The notes: generated by a model not told the origin, from the letters alone. 64,000 bases of DNA from Yponomeuta sedellus (GCA_934045075.1 OW203722.1:25093379-25157378); one strand, 5' to 3'. Positions 1 through 10,525 are shown, counted from the first letter of the stretch. Made by a program: numbers and translations.

Positions 1-409
1 GCCGTTTCTGTCCAGCGCTATAGTTGGCCTGCTATCTGATAGGAGCGCTGCCAGATTTTGTGGAGTTGGCAGGGGCAAATATGAGTGTACTATTGCTCTT
101 CTCGAACTGTGGTGAGCTCTGGCTTTCAAGGGTTTCGCAGGAACAGAGCATGACCAGAATATTCATTGTTCGATGCCACTGCAATAGTCATTTAATGGGG
201 CGGTTTCACGTCCTGCGTTTTAAATAGTATCGTAAGACGTGATGCCAAATTGTGCCGTGGCTGGTTTTTAGTTACTTCTTTTTATTTTTCGTGTGGTCTT
301 TGGATTTGGTCCGGGATTTTAGTGGTTATTGTCTCTACCACATTACGTTCGTCGGCGCCGGGCGAATTGTTCTTGCTTCCTTCTAATTCTGTTGACCATT
401 ACAGAAATG

Positions 410-560
410 AATGAATGGATAGCGTTTGAGGTGTTGAAATAACACAGCGCATGAAATTTCCAGTCCGCGGAGGGCACGCGTGGTAATCAAGCCCATACCC
501 TACGCGAGAAGGCCTGTGCCTTGCAGTGGGACGCTTAAAGGCTACATACAACCACCTCTG
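410..560 (+). repeat. 3' end of SINE-F type repeat
   Basis: The CCGCGGAGGGCACGCGTGG block followed by GCCTGTGCCTTGCAGTGGGACG is the 3' part of the SINE-F family seen complete near 27.2-27.5 and 33.1-33.4 kb. It abuts a tRNA-like SINE-E head. Confidence 0.65.
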
Positions 561-735
561 TGGAGTAGCGGTAGCGCGTCTGCCTACCATGCAAGAGGTC
601 CCGGGTTCGAATCCCAGCTGGGGAAAAAAAACCCAGGTCTTGGATGTTTACATGTTTGTAAATTCGCTGTTTCTGGTTTCCACGACCCAGGGTATCCTAG
701 TGTGGGGCCAGAAGCAATGTAAGTGTTTGTATGTA
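548..735 (+). mobile_element. SINE-E, tRNA-derived
   Basis: The tRNA-like head contains an A-box-like GTGGAGTAGCGGTAG and a B box GGGTTCGAATCCC. It is followed by an A-rich stretch, ACCCAGGTCTTGGATG and a 3' block CAGGGTATCCTAGTGTGGGG. The same 3' block recurs reversed near 48690 and 62830. Confidence 0.75.
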
Positions 736-841
736 AATGTTTTATTAAGTCATTTTATCGTATTGCACTGCGGAGCACATGCTTTTGTTTAAGAGAGAGA
801 GAGAAAGTCTTTTTGATAGTTGTTGATAGAGGCAGTGCCTT

Positions 842-1300
842 CGTCATTGTTAGGTACCACTCCGACGCTGTAGTGCCTGGAAGATGGTTTTATAGATGGT
901 GTAGGCTTGCCCAGCACCTATACCATCCTGACAGCTTAGTCGGCCTAGCCCACAGGAAAGACTAGTCAACACGCGCGGAGCTAACCAATCCGCGGGTTTC
1001 CTCACGATGTTTTCCTTCACATTAGCGTGTGGTATTGCGACAACAAATTCGCAAATGTACGTAGCTTCGAAATTAACTTGCGAGTCCATGGTTCTATAGT
1101 GTGGCTATTAGTGCTATGCACTCCCTGAGGTATCTGAGGTATGCGCGCGGTGAGACGGGGGGGGGGGGGAGAATGGGCTGCTGCGCTCTGTCAGTGCGCC
1201 GTCAACGCTCTTTTTTTCTTCGCCTCCCACCTCGCCACGCATACCTCAGGGAGTGCACAGCACTAATGGCCACACTATAACCATTGAGCTACCACCGCTC
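842..1300 (-). mobile_element. SINE-F copy interrupted by a foldback element
   Basis: Minus-strand SINE-F body (GGAAAACATCGTGAGGAAACC block at 1000-1020) runs to about 1090. The tRNA-like head end (CTACCACCGCT) resumes after 1283. Between them is the inverted-repeat insertion described separately. Confidence 0.7.
1091..1283. mobile_element. Foldback (MITE-like) element with about 44-bp inverted ends
   Basis: The left arm at about 1090-1133 and the right arm at about 1239-1283 are reverse complements with only a few changes; the shared core is GCACTCCCTGAGGTAT. The spacer holds a run of about 12 G near 1157-1168. The insertion interrupts SINE-F. No ORF is present. Confidence 0.8.
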
Positions 1301-1477
1301 AAGTGTCTCCCGAAGTGTCTCCCTGTAATGACTGGCTAATGACGCGGAAGAGCTATAAACAACAGCCATTGTTCCCGAGGTGAGGGCATGGTGCCGGCCG
1401 CGCACTGCATGTACTTGGAGTATTTACATCTAAACATAAACATGGATGTGCGAAGCTGTGTCAGCAGAGCGTAAGTT

Positions 1478-1726
1478 TGTAACGGTGCAAACCTCTTCGC
1501 ACCATTTTTATTTCTTTTTCTATCTATCATTTTCAAATATTTAAATTACGTCACACATTATTCGATTTCCCTCATTTTTCATCACTACAACTATGCCCCT
1601 GACTATTTTACCTGCTTATCCGTTTTTATCCCGTTTTTCTGTTTTATTATAACTACATATCTACAAATAAAACAACACCTAAAGTCGTTCCAGTGTTTAT
1701 TATAGTAAAGGATATGCAACGTTCCA
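1478..1726 (+). mobile_element. Solo LTR of the same family
   Basis: This 249-bp sequence reads TGTAACGGTGC to GTTCCA and follows the 13905 LTR along its whole length with scattered changes. It is flanked by AGTT at 1474-1477 and 1727-1730. A solo LTR with an intact 4-bp duplication is the usual product of LTR-LTR recombination. Confidence 0.92.
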
Positions 1727-1914
1727 AGTTGAGAGCCAGGCCTTGAACTAACTGCCTGGGATTAACTTATCTACTTGGGTTCCATTATGCATCGATTCCG
1801 CCGTATTGTTTATTGCTTGTGTAAGTACAATAAAAGTATTATTAATAATAATAATAATGGAAGTTTCAAGAAAACCTAGAATATCAAGAAAATCAACTAC
1901 TTACCTTAATACTA

Positions 1915-2125
1915 GTTGTATGTAAACGGGTCTAATTTCCCGACGTTTCGGCAGAGTTACAGTTGCCGATGTCTTGGGTCTACCCGAAGTGGCGAGTACA
2001 GTCAATTATTGTGGATAGTCACTTTTATTTTTCCGCAGCTGGCCGACACACAACACTCCGTACGCCCACGGACAGGTCCGTTGATAAGGCGCGTAATTTG
2101 TATTTGCATTTTAGCACTGGATTCC
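1915..2125 (+). repeat. Repeat J, copy 1
   Basis: It shares GACGTTTCGGC, AAGTGGCGAGTAC..GTCAATTATTGT, CGACACACAA and CGGACAGGTCCG with 40712-40930 in the same order and strand. Class unknown; the palindromic CGGACAGGTCCG block is notable. Confidence 0.7.
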
Positions 2126-2147
2126 ACCTACTTGAAAGCATGAACCC

Positions 2148-2327
2148 AATCTCTGTCGGAAATTTCACTGATGGCGCTAGTCTCCCATTAGCTCAGTTGG
2201 GAGAGCGCTGGCACGGTTAGCCAGAGGTCGCAGGTTCGAGTCCCGGCATGGGTAGAATTTTTTGCCTCTAAATAGGTTTACAAAATTGTCCTTAGCACGG
2301 GTTAGTGCATTTAAAAAGAATGTAATT
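2148..2327 (+). mobile_element. SINE-A, regular orientation (class I)
   Basis: The tRNA-like body (TTAGCTCAGTTGGGAGAGC; B box GGTTCGAGTCCC) is followed by GCCTCTAAATAGG and the tail TTAGCACGGGTTAGTGCATT plus A-run, all on one strand. Confidence 0.85.
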
Positions 2328-2339
2328 AGTTATCTAACC

Positions 2340-2437
2340 GGACTTGGCCCCCGTGGTGGAGTATGGCCTAACCTTCCTGCGATGCAGGAAGTGACCCGTG
2401 CCCCAGCAGTGGGGACATACAATGGTTGATATCGAGT
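2340..2437 (+). repeat. Repeat B, 3' fragment
   Basis: GGACTTGGCCCCCGTGGTGG to GGTTGATATCGA is the conserved 3' end of repeat B. Confidence 0.8.
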
Positions 2438-2559
2438 AATCGTACCGATTACTTTTAGAAGCTCCCATTTCCCTACCCAGATAGTTAGACCTGAGATTTC
2501 CGCACTTAGCCTCATAGTTGGGCCATTGTACGTAGCAAGCGCTGAGGTACGTTAACCCT

Positions 2560-2737
2560 TCAGACACTAGGGTTTCCTTACGATGTTTTTCTTCGCCGTC
2601 GGCGAGTGGTATTGCTACTATAATTTCACAAATGTACATAACTTAGAAAACAAAGTCATTGGTACATGCCGGGCTTTGAACCCACGACCTCCCGATTGAG
2701 AGGCCGGCGTTCTACACCGCTCCGCTACCACCGCCCT
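2560..2737 (-). mobile_element. SINE-F, with tRNA-like head
   Basis: On the minus strand a head with GCGGTGGTAGCGGAGCGGTG and B box GGGTTCAAAGCCC leads into the CACTCGCCGACGGCGAAG body. It is truncated at its 3' end. Confidence 0.75.
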
Positions 2738-3028
2738 TTCCCTACCCAGATATGTTTCTGTTGTTTGAATATTACTCCATTCTAAACCATCTCAGTTAGC
2801 TTCTAAGCTCCATGTAAGGGAGTGTTTTCATCAAGCACTCTCGTCGCATACTTCGCGATCTTTAACGGAACTTTTATCTATTGTTCCCGGCGCGATTAAT
2901 AAATTATATACGGCGACGGCGAACGGTACAGCTCTGAACTATGCTGTAACACGCGCCAACTTCCGTCTGGAGTCCTAGTTCCTACGTCGTGCAGAGAAAG
3001 ATCTGGGCAAGCTATATAATATATTCAA

Positions 3029-3073
3029 ATATTTTAAAAACCTGTTTAGAGGCTAAAAATTCCACCCATGCAT
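3029..3073 (-). repeat. SINE-A fragment, inverted end
   Basis: TTTAAAAACCTGTTTAGAGG followed by the TAAAAATTCCACCCATG block is the reversed end of a SINE-A body. It starts at the same internal point as other inverted copies. Confidence 0.7.
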
Positions 3074-3091
3074 ATAAATTCCAAAATAATG

Positions 3092-3287
3092 CCTGTAAGT
3101 AATACAGAGAGTATTGTAAAGAGATTCAAAATTTCATTGATGCCGGTAAGTCGCCCAATAGCCCAGTTGAGAGAACGCTGGCACGGTTAGCCAGAGGTCG
3201 CGGGTTCGAGTCCCGGCATGGGTGGAATTTTTAGTCTCTAACTAGGTTTTTAAAATTGTATTTAGCACGGGTTAGTGCATTTGAAGG
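3092..3287 (+). mobile_element. SINE-A, class I
   Basis: It runs from GTAATACAGAGAGTATTG through the tRNA-like unit to the GCACGGGTTAGTGCATTT tail in one orientation. Confidence 0.85.
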
Positions 3288-3289
3288 AT

Positions 3290-3432
3290 AGATAGATAGT
3301 GAACACTTTATTGCACAACCAGAAAAAATATTAGAACCATGATTCTTAAATTTAAGAAATTTCATACAATTGGCGGTCTTATCGCTACTATATTCAGATA
3401 TTGTTTTCTTTCAATTTCAGAACTTTCAATTC
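3290..3432 (-). repeat. LINE 3' end (family K)
   Basis: The GATAGATAGATAGTGAACAC start, TTTATTGCAC polyadenylation-like site and GGCGGTCTTATCGCTA block recur reversed at 63757-63882 and forward at 33630 and 10590. These look like 3' UTRs of a non-LTR retrotransposon with a TATC tail. Confidence 0.65.
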
Positions 3433-3689
3433 GATTCACCTGACTATTTGCGCTGATAGGGAACGAGACGATGTGTCCGTGGGAGCCAGATGCGCGTAAA
3501 CTCCAAATAAAAATATCGGCGCGCCTCATCGACTCATCAGGCGACCCAAGAACTGGTAGCTATCTCGGCCAGCGCCTGACAAGTAGGGGAATGCTGCCAG
3601 CGTCCTGGGAACTCTCCTTTTTTACTTTCACCAGAACGTAAAACTGTGCCCCAAGATACAATTTAATTTAGAGATAAAAAAGATTTAGA

Positions 3690-3755
3690 GATAAATAGGT
3701 TTTTGAAATTGTCCATACCTAACACGGGTTAGAGCATTAAAAATAAAAATAGTAT
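3690..3755 (+). repeat. SINE-A tail fragment
   Basis: AAATAGGTTTTTGAAATTGT and the CACGGGTTAGAGCATTAAAA tail directly precede the 5' end of the next SINE-A copy. Confidence 0.75.
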
Positions 3756-3756
3756 A

Positions 3757-4018
3757 ATCATGTGGGTACTGCGATATCATTCCGATGTTAAAACCTAACT
3801 GCAAAGTAGGTAGTCGGGGCTGTAAGTGAAGCAATCTACTTAAGCCAGATGTCGCTGCCTGTACGTAATACAGAGAATAGTGTAAAGAGGTTCGAAATTT
3901 CACTGATGCCGTTGAGTCGCCCATTAGCTCAGTTGGATAGAGCGCTGGCACGGATAGCTAGAGGTCGCGGGTTCGAATACCGGCATGGGTGGAATTTTTA
4001 GCCTCTAAATAGGTTTAT
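3757..4018 (+). mobile_element. SINE-A with the long 5' region
   Basis: This copy shows the full 5' part (ATGTGGGTACTGCGATATCA, then CTAACTGCAAAGTAGGTAG) before the GTAATACAGAG block and tRNA-like unit. The tail is missing. It defines a full-length family of roughly 320 bp. Confidence 0.85.
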
Positions 4019-4084
4019 AAAAAAGATACAGATAAAGATGATGATGAAGGGAAATATCTTGAGGAAACGAGAATATCTGAAGTG

Positions 4085-4165
4085 GTCAAATTCTTCAGCG
4101 CTTGAAATTGCCAACCCCCGTCGGGCACGCGCGGCAATTAAGCCTATACTCTCTCTCTCTCTCTC
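4085..4165 (+). repeat. SINE-F 3' block with CT microsatellite
   Basis: GCGCTTGAAATTGCCAAC, GGGCACGCGCGGCAATTAAG and a (CT)n run are the usual 3' part of SINE-F. Confidence 0.6.
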
Positions 4166-4199
4166 TGAAACGTTTATAATAATAAAAATAATATTGGCC

Positions 4200-4497
4200 T
4201 TTTGCATCTACTTAATGAGATGATTTATGCAGCGTCCAGTGGTATCCTCACTCACACTAAATGGGTGAAGGGACCACTCCGACGCTGTAGTGCCTGGGAC
4301 ATGGTTTTATAGATGGTGTAGGCTTGCCCAGCACCTATACCATCCTGACAGCTTAGTCGGCCTAGCCCACAGGAAAGACTAGTCAATACGTGCGGAGCCA
4401 ACCAAGCCGCGGGTTTCCTCACGATGTTTTTCTTCACCGTTAGCGTGCGGTATTGCGACTACAAATTCGCAAATGTACGTAACTTTGAAATTAAACA
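4200..4497 (-). mobile_element. SINE-F
   Basis: It includes GCGTCCAGTGGTATCCTCAC, the hairpin-forming ATGGGTGAAGGGACCACTCC, GGCTTGCCCAGCACC and the CCTCACGATGTTTTTCTTCA block, all shared with 8285-8575 in reverse. Confidence 0.75.
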
Positions 4498-5174
4498 AAG
4501 AAACTTTTATAGGCTTTATAAAAAAGTTACGGGTCTTGTTGGCTGACCATTGAGTGTTTTCGTCCACAAACTGGAAGTCCTTATCTACATATCGTAGAAG
4601 ACAAATACGTGTATGGATAACGTTGTTGCTATTGGCAGTATCTATGAAGAGATTTCATTTAAACAACTACTTTTCAGCGCGTGTAGGCTTTTTATTCCAT
4701 ACGCTCTCTTTCGCCTCTAGGACCTCAGCTCTAGTTCTTCTCCTAAGGCATTAAGGTGCATTTTTGAGTAAAATCTGATATAGTTACCAGGATGTGGCTG
4801 AGGGCTGGGAATGCGGCTGTCTGGCGCGACAGACACTAGGGGGCTCTGAGTACTCTTGCTGGTTGTGCCACGTTTACACTAAGCCAGAGGGAGGATACAC
4901 TAACGTAGAGATAAATGAACGGTGTTTGTGTGTTCAGTGATGCTAGTAATTCGGGTACTTTAAGTTTAAAAACCTATTTAGCGGCTAAATTTAAGTTTAG
5001 TAAAGTCACCTGTGCGTTGGTCAATAGATTTTTAATTTGAATTTGATTATATGCTTGCTGCTCTTGCAGTTAGAACGGACTAAAGTTTAACATCTATAGG
5101 TTGATTAGCTGTAAATTGAATACTTTATATAAAACTAGTTATGTTTTCAAAATTGAGGCTAGCCCAGTTTCGAT
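4498..5174. other. No gene seen; AT-rich DNA with small SINE-A scrap
   Basis: Apart from a reversed SINE-A scrap near 4955-4995 (TTTAAAAACCTATTTAGCGG) I see no family match and no credible coding frame. Confidence 0.5.
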
Positions 5175-5261
5175 CAATATCCCCTTGAATGTCCCCACTG
5201 CTAGGGCATGGATCTCTTCCTGCTTTGCAAGAAGGTTATGCCATACTCCACCATTCAGTTT
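5175..5261 (-). repeat. Repeat B, 3' fragment
   Basis: TGTCCCCACTGCTAGGGCA and CCATACTCCACCA mark the reversed 3' end of repeat B. Confidence 0.75.
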
Positions 5262-6118
5262 ATTGTACAAATTTTTTTTCTTTGCCACTGATTGTTGCTT
5301 GCTGAGCTTGACGAATTTTTGCCCTTACTTGACGGAGTATCTAAATCAACTTAAGCAGACACAAAAAAAAAACAGCAATTGACTTGTACTAAGATTTGCA
5401 TGAAGAACGCTGGCTCTGAAGTTGTTAGTGCACTAAAGTGCAATGACAGATTGACGGTTGGTGGCCTAACCGTTGGTGACCCAACCGTTAATAGTTATAT
5501 ATTTTGTCTTTTTATTGACACCTGGAAGCTATGATACACGCACAGACTTCAAGCGGCAATGAAATTTAGTTGACCTGTTCACGCCACTTCATTGTACTTC
5601 AATGCATTACTTAACAAAATCTACTCCATGGTACATAGAACAGCGTAGAAAAGTCTTCAATTGGCGCAAATCTTTTAGAAATTTATTGTCATCGAAGAAC
5701 AAGAATATCACCGTAACTTTTCCGATAAGAGGAACTGGAACTAAAGAGCCATTAATGTGGCTCTAATCTCGCATCATAAATTGCAGTTATATGAAATTTA
5801 AGTCGACAAAGAATGCCATCATAACTTGCCCGACAAGTAACTAGAACTGCAACTCGCCTGCTCCAAACGCGGCACGCACGTCTCGTCTCGCTACTCAGTG
5901 GTGCTCAATAATGCATACGCCGCGTGAGCGACGGCCCGAGCAAATCTGCACCTAGAGCTGAGCTTTTCGGCTGTGCCACTGAAAAATATGTATCGGTGGT
6001 AAGAGCCTCGGCCGAGTTGGGTACTGTTAAGCCTGGCGGGTAGGTACAGTCAAAGTGGAGCCACAACGAAAAAATAAACAAGAATCTCTGAAGACTTTTA
6101 ATAGTATGTCTCGAGGAT
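5262..6118. other. No recognisable feature
   Basis: A mixed AT-rich sequence, slightly GC-richer at 5830-6050. Frames there overlap on both strands and I cannot support a gene. Confidence 0.4.
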
Positions 6119-6320
6119 TTAACATCAACCCTTGTATGTCCCCTCTGCGGGGACACGGGTCCTGCATGGTAGGAAGGTTAGGCCGTACTCCACCACCGGG
6201 GCAAAATCCGGGTTGGTGGAGGATTGTGGGACCGTGGCGGGCCTTACTGTCAGAAGTTATCAAGCTGCTCATAAGGCCTCTGGCATGGTTTAACGAATGT
6301 CATTATATGACAGCCGATTT
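6119..6320 (-). repeat. Repeat B, partial
   Basis: From ATCAACCCTTGTATGTCCCC through TCCGGGTTGGTGGAGGATTG to ATATGACAGCC. The 5' half is missing. Confidence 0.8.
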
Positions 6321-6808
6321 TATGTTTTTGAATTCGCGCTTTCCGCGCTTTAGCAGCCTTCAGCAAATCACTATTCCTCATAGAAGAATGTAAATTTTAT
6401 GTAATACATATAGCGCATTACAAATAAGGAGTCGCTTTTCCCTACAAGTTGTAGAGAAAATATAACACCCAATTCTCAAACATGCGAAGCAAAAATAGCA
6501 GGCGTTTCGCGAGTTCTAACCGGAACCCCTCCATGTGGTTAAGCCGCAAGTCCACCCATTGCGCCGCCGCCGCTTCATCATTGTCATTGGTACTGCGTAA
6601 TTCGCAGTATTAAATTAAGCACCTCACTAACAGTCGCCGCAGGTAGGCTGTTTAAATTTAATACGCGACAGATTTTCTAATTAATGCACGATTTATCACC
6701 GGCAGGGGCGTGGGGGCGAGCGCCGTTTGATTCGAACTTGTACTGCTTTTACCTGTATACAGGTAAATAAAGTAAGCGTATAGATAGGTGAAAAAAGTTA
6801 ACGCCCCT

Positions 6809-7105
6809 CGTTGGGCTCCAATGTGATGTTCTATAACTTTTAATAAATAATAAAACTGGAACGACTTCAACCTTGCGCTTTATTTATAGTATGTTTTATT
6901 TATAATAGAAACAGAAAAGTGGATAAAAACGGAATAAGCAGGTAAAAATTGTCAGGTCTAGTCAAGATGTGAAGTAGTAATGATAAGAATGAGGGAAATC
7001 TCAAAAATGGGTGACGTACCTAAATTAAAATTTTTGAAAGTAATAGATTGTAATAGATAATTAAAAAATTTTTAAAAAATGTGTAAAGAGGTGTGCACCG
7101 TTACA
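6809..7105 (-). mobile_element. Diverged LTR with adjoining primer-binding site, reverse strand
   Basis: On the minus strand this reads as an LTR starting TGTAACGGTGC at 7105 and ending near 6822. It is followed by TGGAGCCCAACG (6809-6820), one or two changes from the PBS at 14178. Its presence shows this is the 5' end of a truncated element, not a solo LTR. Nothing internal remains beyond the PBS. Confidence 0.75.
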
Positions 7106-7161
7106 ACCTATATAAAAGTTGTGTAAGTTATAAGAATAAAACTTGATGTAATAATTTGGGT

Positions 7162-7428
7162 GCTGGGTGGTGTCGGCTTTGAGAATAGCTTCAACCCAAA
7201 TTCTTCCCGCGGGTGTCGTAAAAGGCGACTAAGGGACACAAACTGGGGGGTGGGCAGCAGCGCCCCCTGCAGTACAATTCCACCAAACTGCGATCCCCAA
7301 CCCGCATGCCCAGCGTGGGGATTATGGGCATTACTCCCCAATGATGGCACAACCTTGCGCTATGGCGCTCATTAGGGGAGGGCTATGTCCAGCAGTGGAC
7401 TAATATAGCCTGATGAAGAAGAAGAATA
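7162..7428 (+). mobile_element. SINE-C with LINE-derived 3' end
   Basis: It runs from GGTGGTGTCGGC through CCGCGGGTGTCGTAAAAGG and CGCATGCCCAGCGTGGGG to GGGCTATGTCCAGCAGTGG and a GAA-type tail. The last part can be read as GEGYVQQWT, which looks like the C-terminus of a LINE ORF. Confidence 0.8.
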
Positions 7429-7643
7429 ATTTGGGTCGGAAACGATACTGGTTAAAAAAATGCAGTGTTTGTGAAAAATGTAGACGTTGGACAGCCAGAT
7501 TAACTAACCCTGCTAGTCGTATTAAGTTCTTTAAGTATTTTGCCTGCCTGCCTGAAACGCGGTTCAAAAATGTGTTAAGTACACTTCGTGCCCAAAGGGC
7601 TACTATTACATAAAGGATTATTTAGATGCCAATGATGTCTAGA

Positions 7644-7882
7644 GTCTCGGCCTAGAGAATAGCACCAACCCAATTCTTCCCGCGGGTGTCGTAAAAGGCG
7701 ACTAAGGGACACAAACCGGGGGGTGGGCAGCTGAGCAGCACCCCCTGCAGTACAATTCCACCGAACTGCGATCCCCAACCCGCATGCCCAGCGTGGGGAT
7801 TATGGACCCCCTATGATAGCCCAACGTGGCGCTCTTTAGAGGAGGGCTATGTCCAGCAGTGGACTAGTATAGCCTGACGACA
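7644..7882 (+). mobile_element. SINE-C, second copy
   Basis: It is the same order of blocks as the copy at 7162, ending ACTAGTATAGCCTGACGA. The two copies lie about 220 bp apart in the same direction. Confidence 0.8.
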
Positions 7883-7978
7883 TTGTCTGGAGTTAAAACC
7901 AATACAATGCATGAGTTCTATGTTTTATTTTATTTTATGTAAACTCTGTTAATCAAGGACTTTGAAAAGTAAAGACTA

Positions 7979-8115
7979 AGTTTGGAGGTTTTTTTGTCCA
8001 TTTTTTCTCCAAAATGATGTAGATTTTGATATGGACAGCTACTTTGAGTTGTAACGTTCATTAGCCGCATTTTCTGTGCTACTTTGAATAAAACCTTTTA
8101 TTCATTTCATTTCAC
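7979..8115 (+). repeat. RTE-like LINE 3' UTR
   Basis: TTTTTTCTCCAAAATGATG, TTGTAACGTTCATTAGCCGC and GAATAAAACC followed by ATTTCATTTCA match the reversed copies at 22292 and 36429. The latter is joined to an ORF end. Confidence 0.75.
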
Positions 8116-8284
8116 ACAGAAGTCTTCATCGCACATAAAACGAAAAACTGAAGCAGTCGTCAAAGGTCAGAACTTTATAGACTATTAAATATAGGCTAGC
8201 GAAATAATATTTTAAAATTTGGTATTTATTTTAACGAACGTAATTTAACGGATCTTAACACACTTTATTATTTAGATATGTAAA

Positions 8285-8575
8285 TTACCTTAATTCCCGT
8301 TTACCACACGCTAACTGTGAAGGAAAACATCGTGGGGAAACTCACGGCTTGGTTGGCTCCGCACGTATTGACTAGTCATTCAATCCTGTGGGCTAGGCCG
8401 ACTAAGCTGTCAGGATGGTACAGATGCTGGGCAAGCCTTCACCATCTATAAAACCATGTCCCAGGCACTACAGCGTCGGAGTGGTCCCTTCACCCATTTA
8501 GTGTGGGTGAAGATACCACTGGACGCTGTATAAATTATCTCATTAAGTAGATGCGAAAAGGCTAATATTATTGTT
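8285..8575 (+). mobile_element. SINE-F, body and 3' part
   Basis: The GAAGGAAAACATCGTGGGG block, TAGGCCGACTAAGCTGTCAG, GGGCAAGCCTTCACC and GACGCTGTATAAATTATCTC parts correspond to 4200-4497 read in reverse. The tRNA-like head is absent. Confidence 0.75.
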
Positions 8576-8958
8576 ATAATTCCCGTTTAAGAAAGGTTTG
8601 TGATTTGTTCCAAATTAGGTCAAGCACAAAGAGAAGAGGTCAATGTCAAAGAGTCTTTTTATGGGTTGTTAAAAAAATATAATATATGTTACCTAACAAA
8701 TGGAAACATGTATTTTTTCAAGATTATGCTGTTATTAGACCAGTTTGAAATAATACAGCTCTGAGTACAACTAAGTATAGTGTGTTGAAAGAAGAAGGAT
8801 TTCATGCCTCAGAAACATCAGGCAATGGACGACTGTAACCAGCGTTGAAGGCCCATTTCGCTTGGCAAGATATTAACAATAATATGGAGAGGTCATCTTT
8901 CATTTTAAATACTAAAAAACTTTTATGTTTAGTATTTTGTCGACTCAGATGTCAGTTA

Positions 8959-9067
8959 CCGGCAGATGCTGAATGCGGCAAGCTGAAGACAGGGCGCTAT
9001 GGTTCTCATTAGAGGAGGGCTATGTCCAGCAGTGGACTACATAATATAGCCTGCAGAAGAAGAAGAA
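8959..9067 (+). pseudogene. LINE ORF end (GEGYVQQWT type)
   Basis: ATGCGGCAAGCTGAAGACAG leads into GAGGGCTATGTCCAGCAGTGG. Its twin at 27077 reads WMRQAEDRALWRSLGEGYV, the form expected at the end of a LINE polymerase in Lepidoptera. A GAAGAAGAAG tail follows. Confidence 0.65.
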
Positions 9068-9890
9068 AATGTCAGTTAAACACTAAGAGGAATTGCCAAC
9101 TGCATCTGAACTGAACTGAAATCTGGGTATATTTTTATGTCTGTGATGTCCTTGCCTGGTTGTCATGGAACCAAACATCCTAGTTTAGGACCAGAGCAAG
9201 CTTTTGTGCTGTGTGAGAGACATAATTGTATCTAAGATCTCCACTTCACTATTTGTGTTGTGATGGCTTAGCGCTGCTTGTTACTTCATTGTTGTCGGGG
9301 TGTAGTAGGGCTGGCATTCCAGAAAACGAAATTTCGAATTTTCGAATTGTGAAACGGAAGCTTCGAAGTTTCGAATTCCGGAATAACAGTCCTGGCAAGC
9401 TTCGGACGTAACCCTCCTTGGCTTCCACAGTAGAGCGAAAAGGCGTTGCTACATTCCCAATGCCACCTTGGTAAGTACACAGGATTATCTCTAAAATGCG
9501 TAATTTCTGAAACAAGTCAATTAGAGTTTTGTATCTTTAAAAACTTTTGCACTGCGACTCTTGAATATTTACGTTTAGTTTGCCTAGCCTTTTGGCCACA
9601 CATCAGTGAACGGGCTAGAGGGACCAACGTCAAAGATTTCGCTTGGTAAAGAGAAGATAGGAATATGGGGAGGTTACGGTTAACCTCAATTAGTAGAGAG
9701 GCACCATTAGAATAAGAAGCCTTCCTTATTATTCAACTTTGTAGCGCTAATGCTTACACGAGTTAAATATCATAGACATTCGTTCATGACAACATGACAA
9801 TAATATACCAAAAGCTGCATTATTCCTATAGCGCACAAACCGTAAATTTAGTAAAGATTTTGGAACCCTCATATTTCCAAACGTATCAAT
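9068..9890. other. No firm feature; small repeat scraps
   Basis: 9140-9210 has a weak SINE-E-like block (AACCAAACATCCTAGTTTAG). The AATTTCGAATTTTCGAA and TTCGAAGTTTCGAATTCCGG run at 9325-9380 is a local near-palindromic cluster. Otherwise nothing is recognised. Confidence 0.4.
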
Positions 9891-10286
9891 TTGAGAAAAA
9901 ACTTATGGACCCAAAGTTATTACAGACCACCAACTCTATTTGACGTGTTAGTAACTGCGTATTTTAAAGGAAGCCCTGTAGAAAGACAAGAGAAGAACTT
10001 TCATATCATTTTAGCTTTGGAAAGAATCGCTTGTAGGGAAGGGCGTGCCTATGGAATCGACGTGGTTGTTCCGGGCAGACTTGCTAATAATATAAGCGAT
10101 GTATTTGAGACCGCTTCGGCACGTGATGTGATCACTGGCCGCCTGATTGCCACCCTCACCTGGCTGAATCGATTGCAAGTGCGAAGCGGGCGAGGTCTCT
10201 GTGCAGTGCGAACTAAGCTAGTACAAGGAAGTGATTTCCTAATTTTGGGCCTCATATTTGGCCTAAGGAACTCAGAAGAGCTGTGA
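9891..10286 (+). CDS. Unrecognised ORF, 131 codons, possibly spurious
   Basis: This is the longest open frame outside the LTR element and the repeats. It starts MRKNLWTQSYYRPP and ends RNSEEL. I do not recognise the family. There is no signal peptide or transmembrane run, and the composition is ordinary, with a fairly basic central part (RSGRGLCAVRTK). It lies about 300 bp upstream of a LINE 3' end at 10590 on the same strand, so it may be decayed LINE coding sequence or a chance frame. No splice sites were established. Confidence 0.25.
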   Translation: MRKNLWTQSYYRPPTLFDVLVTAYFKGSPVERQEKNFHIILALERIACREGRAYGIDVVVPGRLANNISDVFETASARDVITGRLIATLTWLNRLQVRSGRGLCAVRTKLVQGSDFLILGLIFGLRNSEEL

Positions 10287-10449
10287 GATCTCTTTTCAGA
10301 AAGTCAGCAGTGCCCTAAAACAGAGTGCATAACCACTATTTTTCCTTAATGTAAGTTTTTTTTATTTGTATTTGTGAAATCCCTTTCTAGTATTATGTAG
10401 GTATATTTTTCGTTCATGTCCTATGTTTTTTTTTTCCTTGTGTATATTT

Positions 10450-10525
10450 ATTTCATATTTATGTACCGTTTATGTATGTGTATCAATTTCATATTTATGT
10501 ATCGTTTATGTATGTGTATCAACTA
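10450..10525 (+). repeat. Direct tandem repeat, two units of about 38 bp
   Basis: ATTTCATATTTATGTACCG followed by TTTATGTATGTGTATCA is repeated once with one base change. Confidence 0.8.

Noticed and set aside
1157..1168. G-quadruplex from the poly-G run
   Set aside because: A single G-run of about 12 is more simply a homopolymer in the loop of a foldback element; there are no separate G-tracts nearby.
2163..2252. Functional tRNA genes (many GGTTCGAATCCC boxes)
   Set aside because: The tRNA-like units of SINE-A lack U33 and are always joined to SINE bodies and tails; the SINE-D unit with a good GUA loop is likewise part of a repeat.
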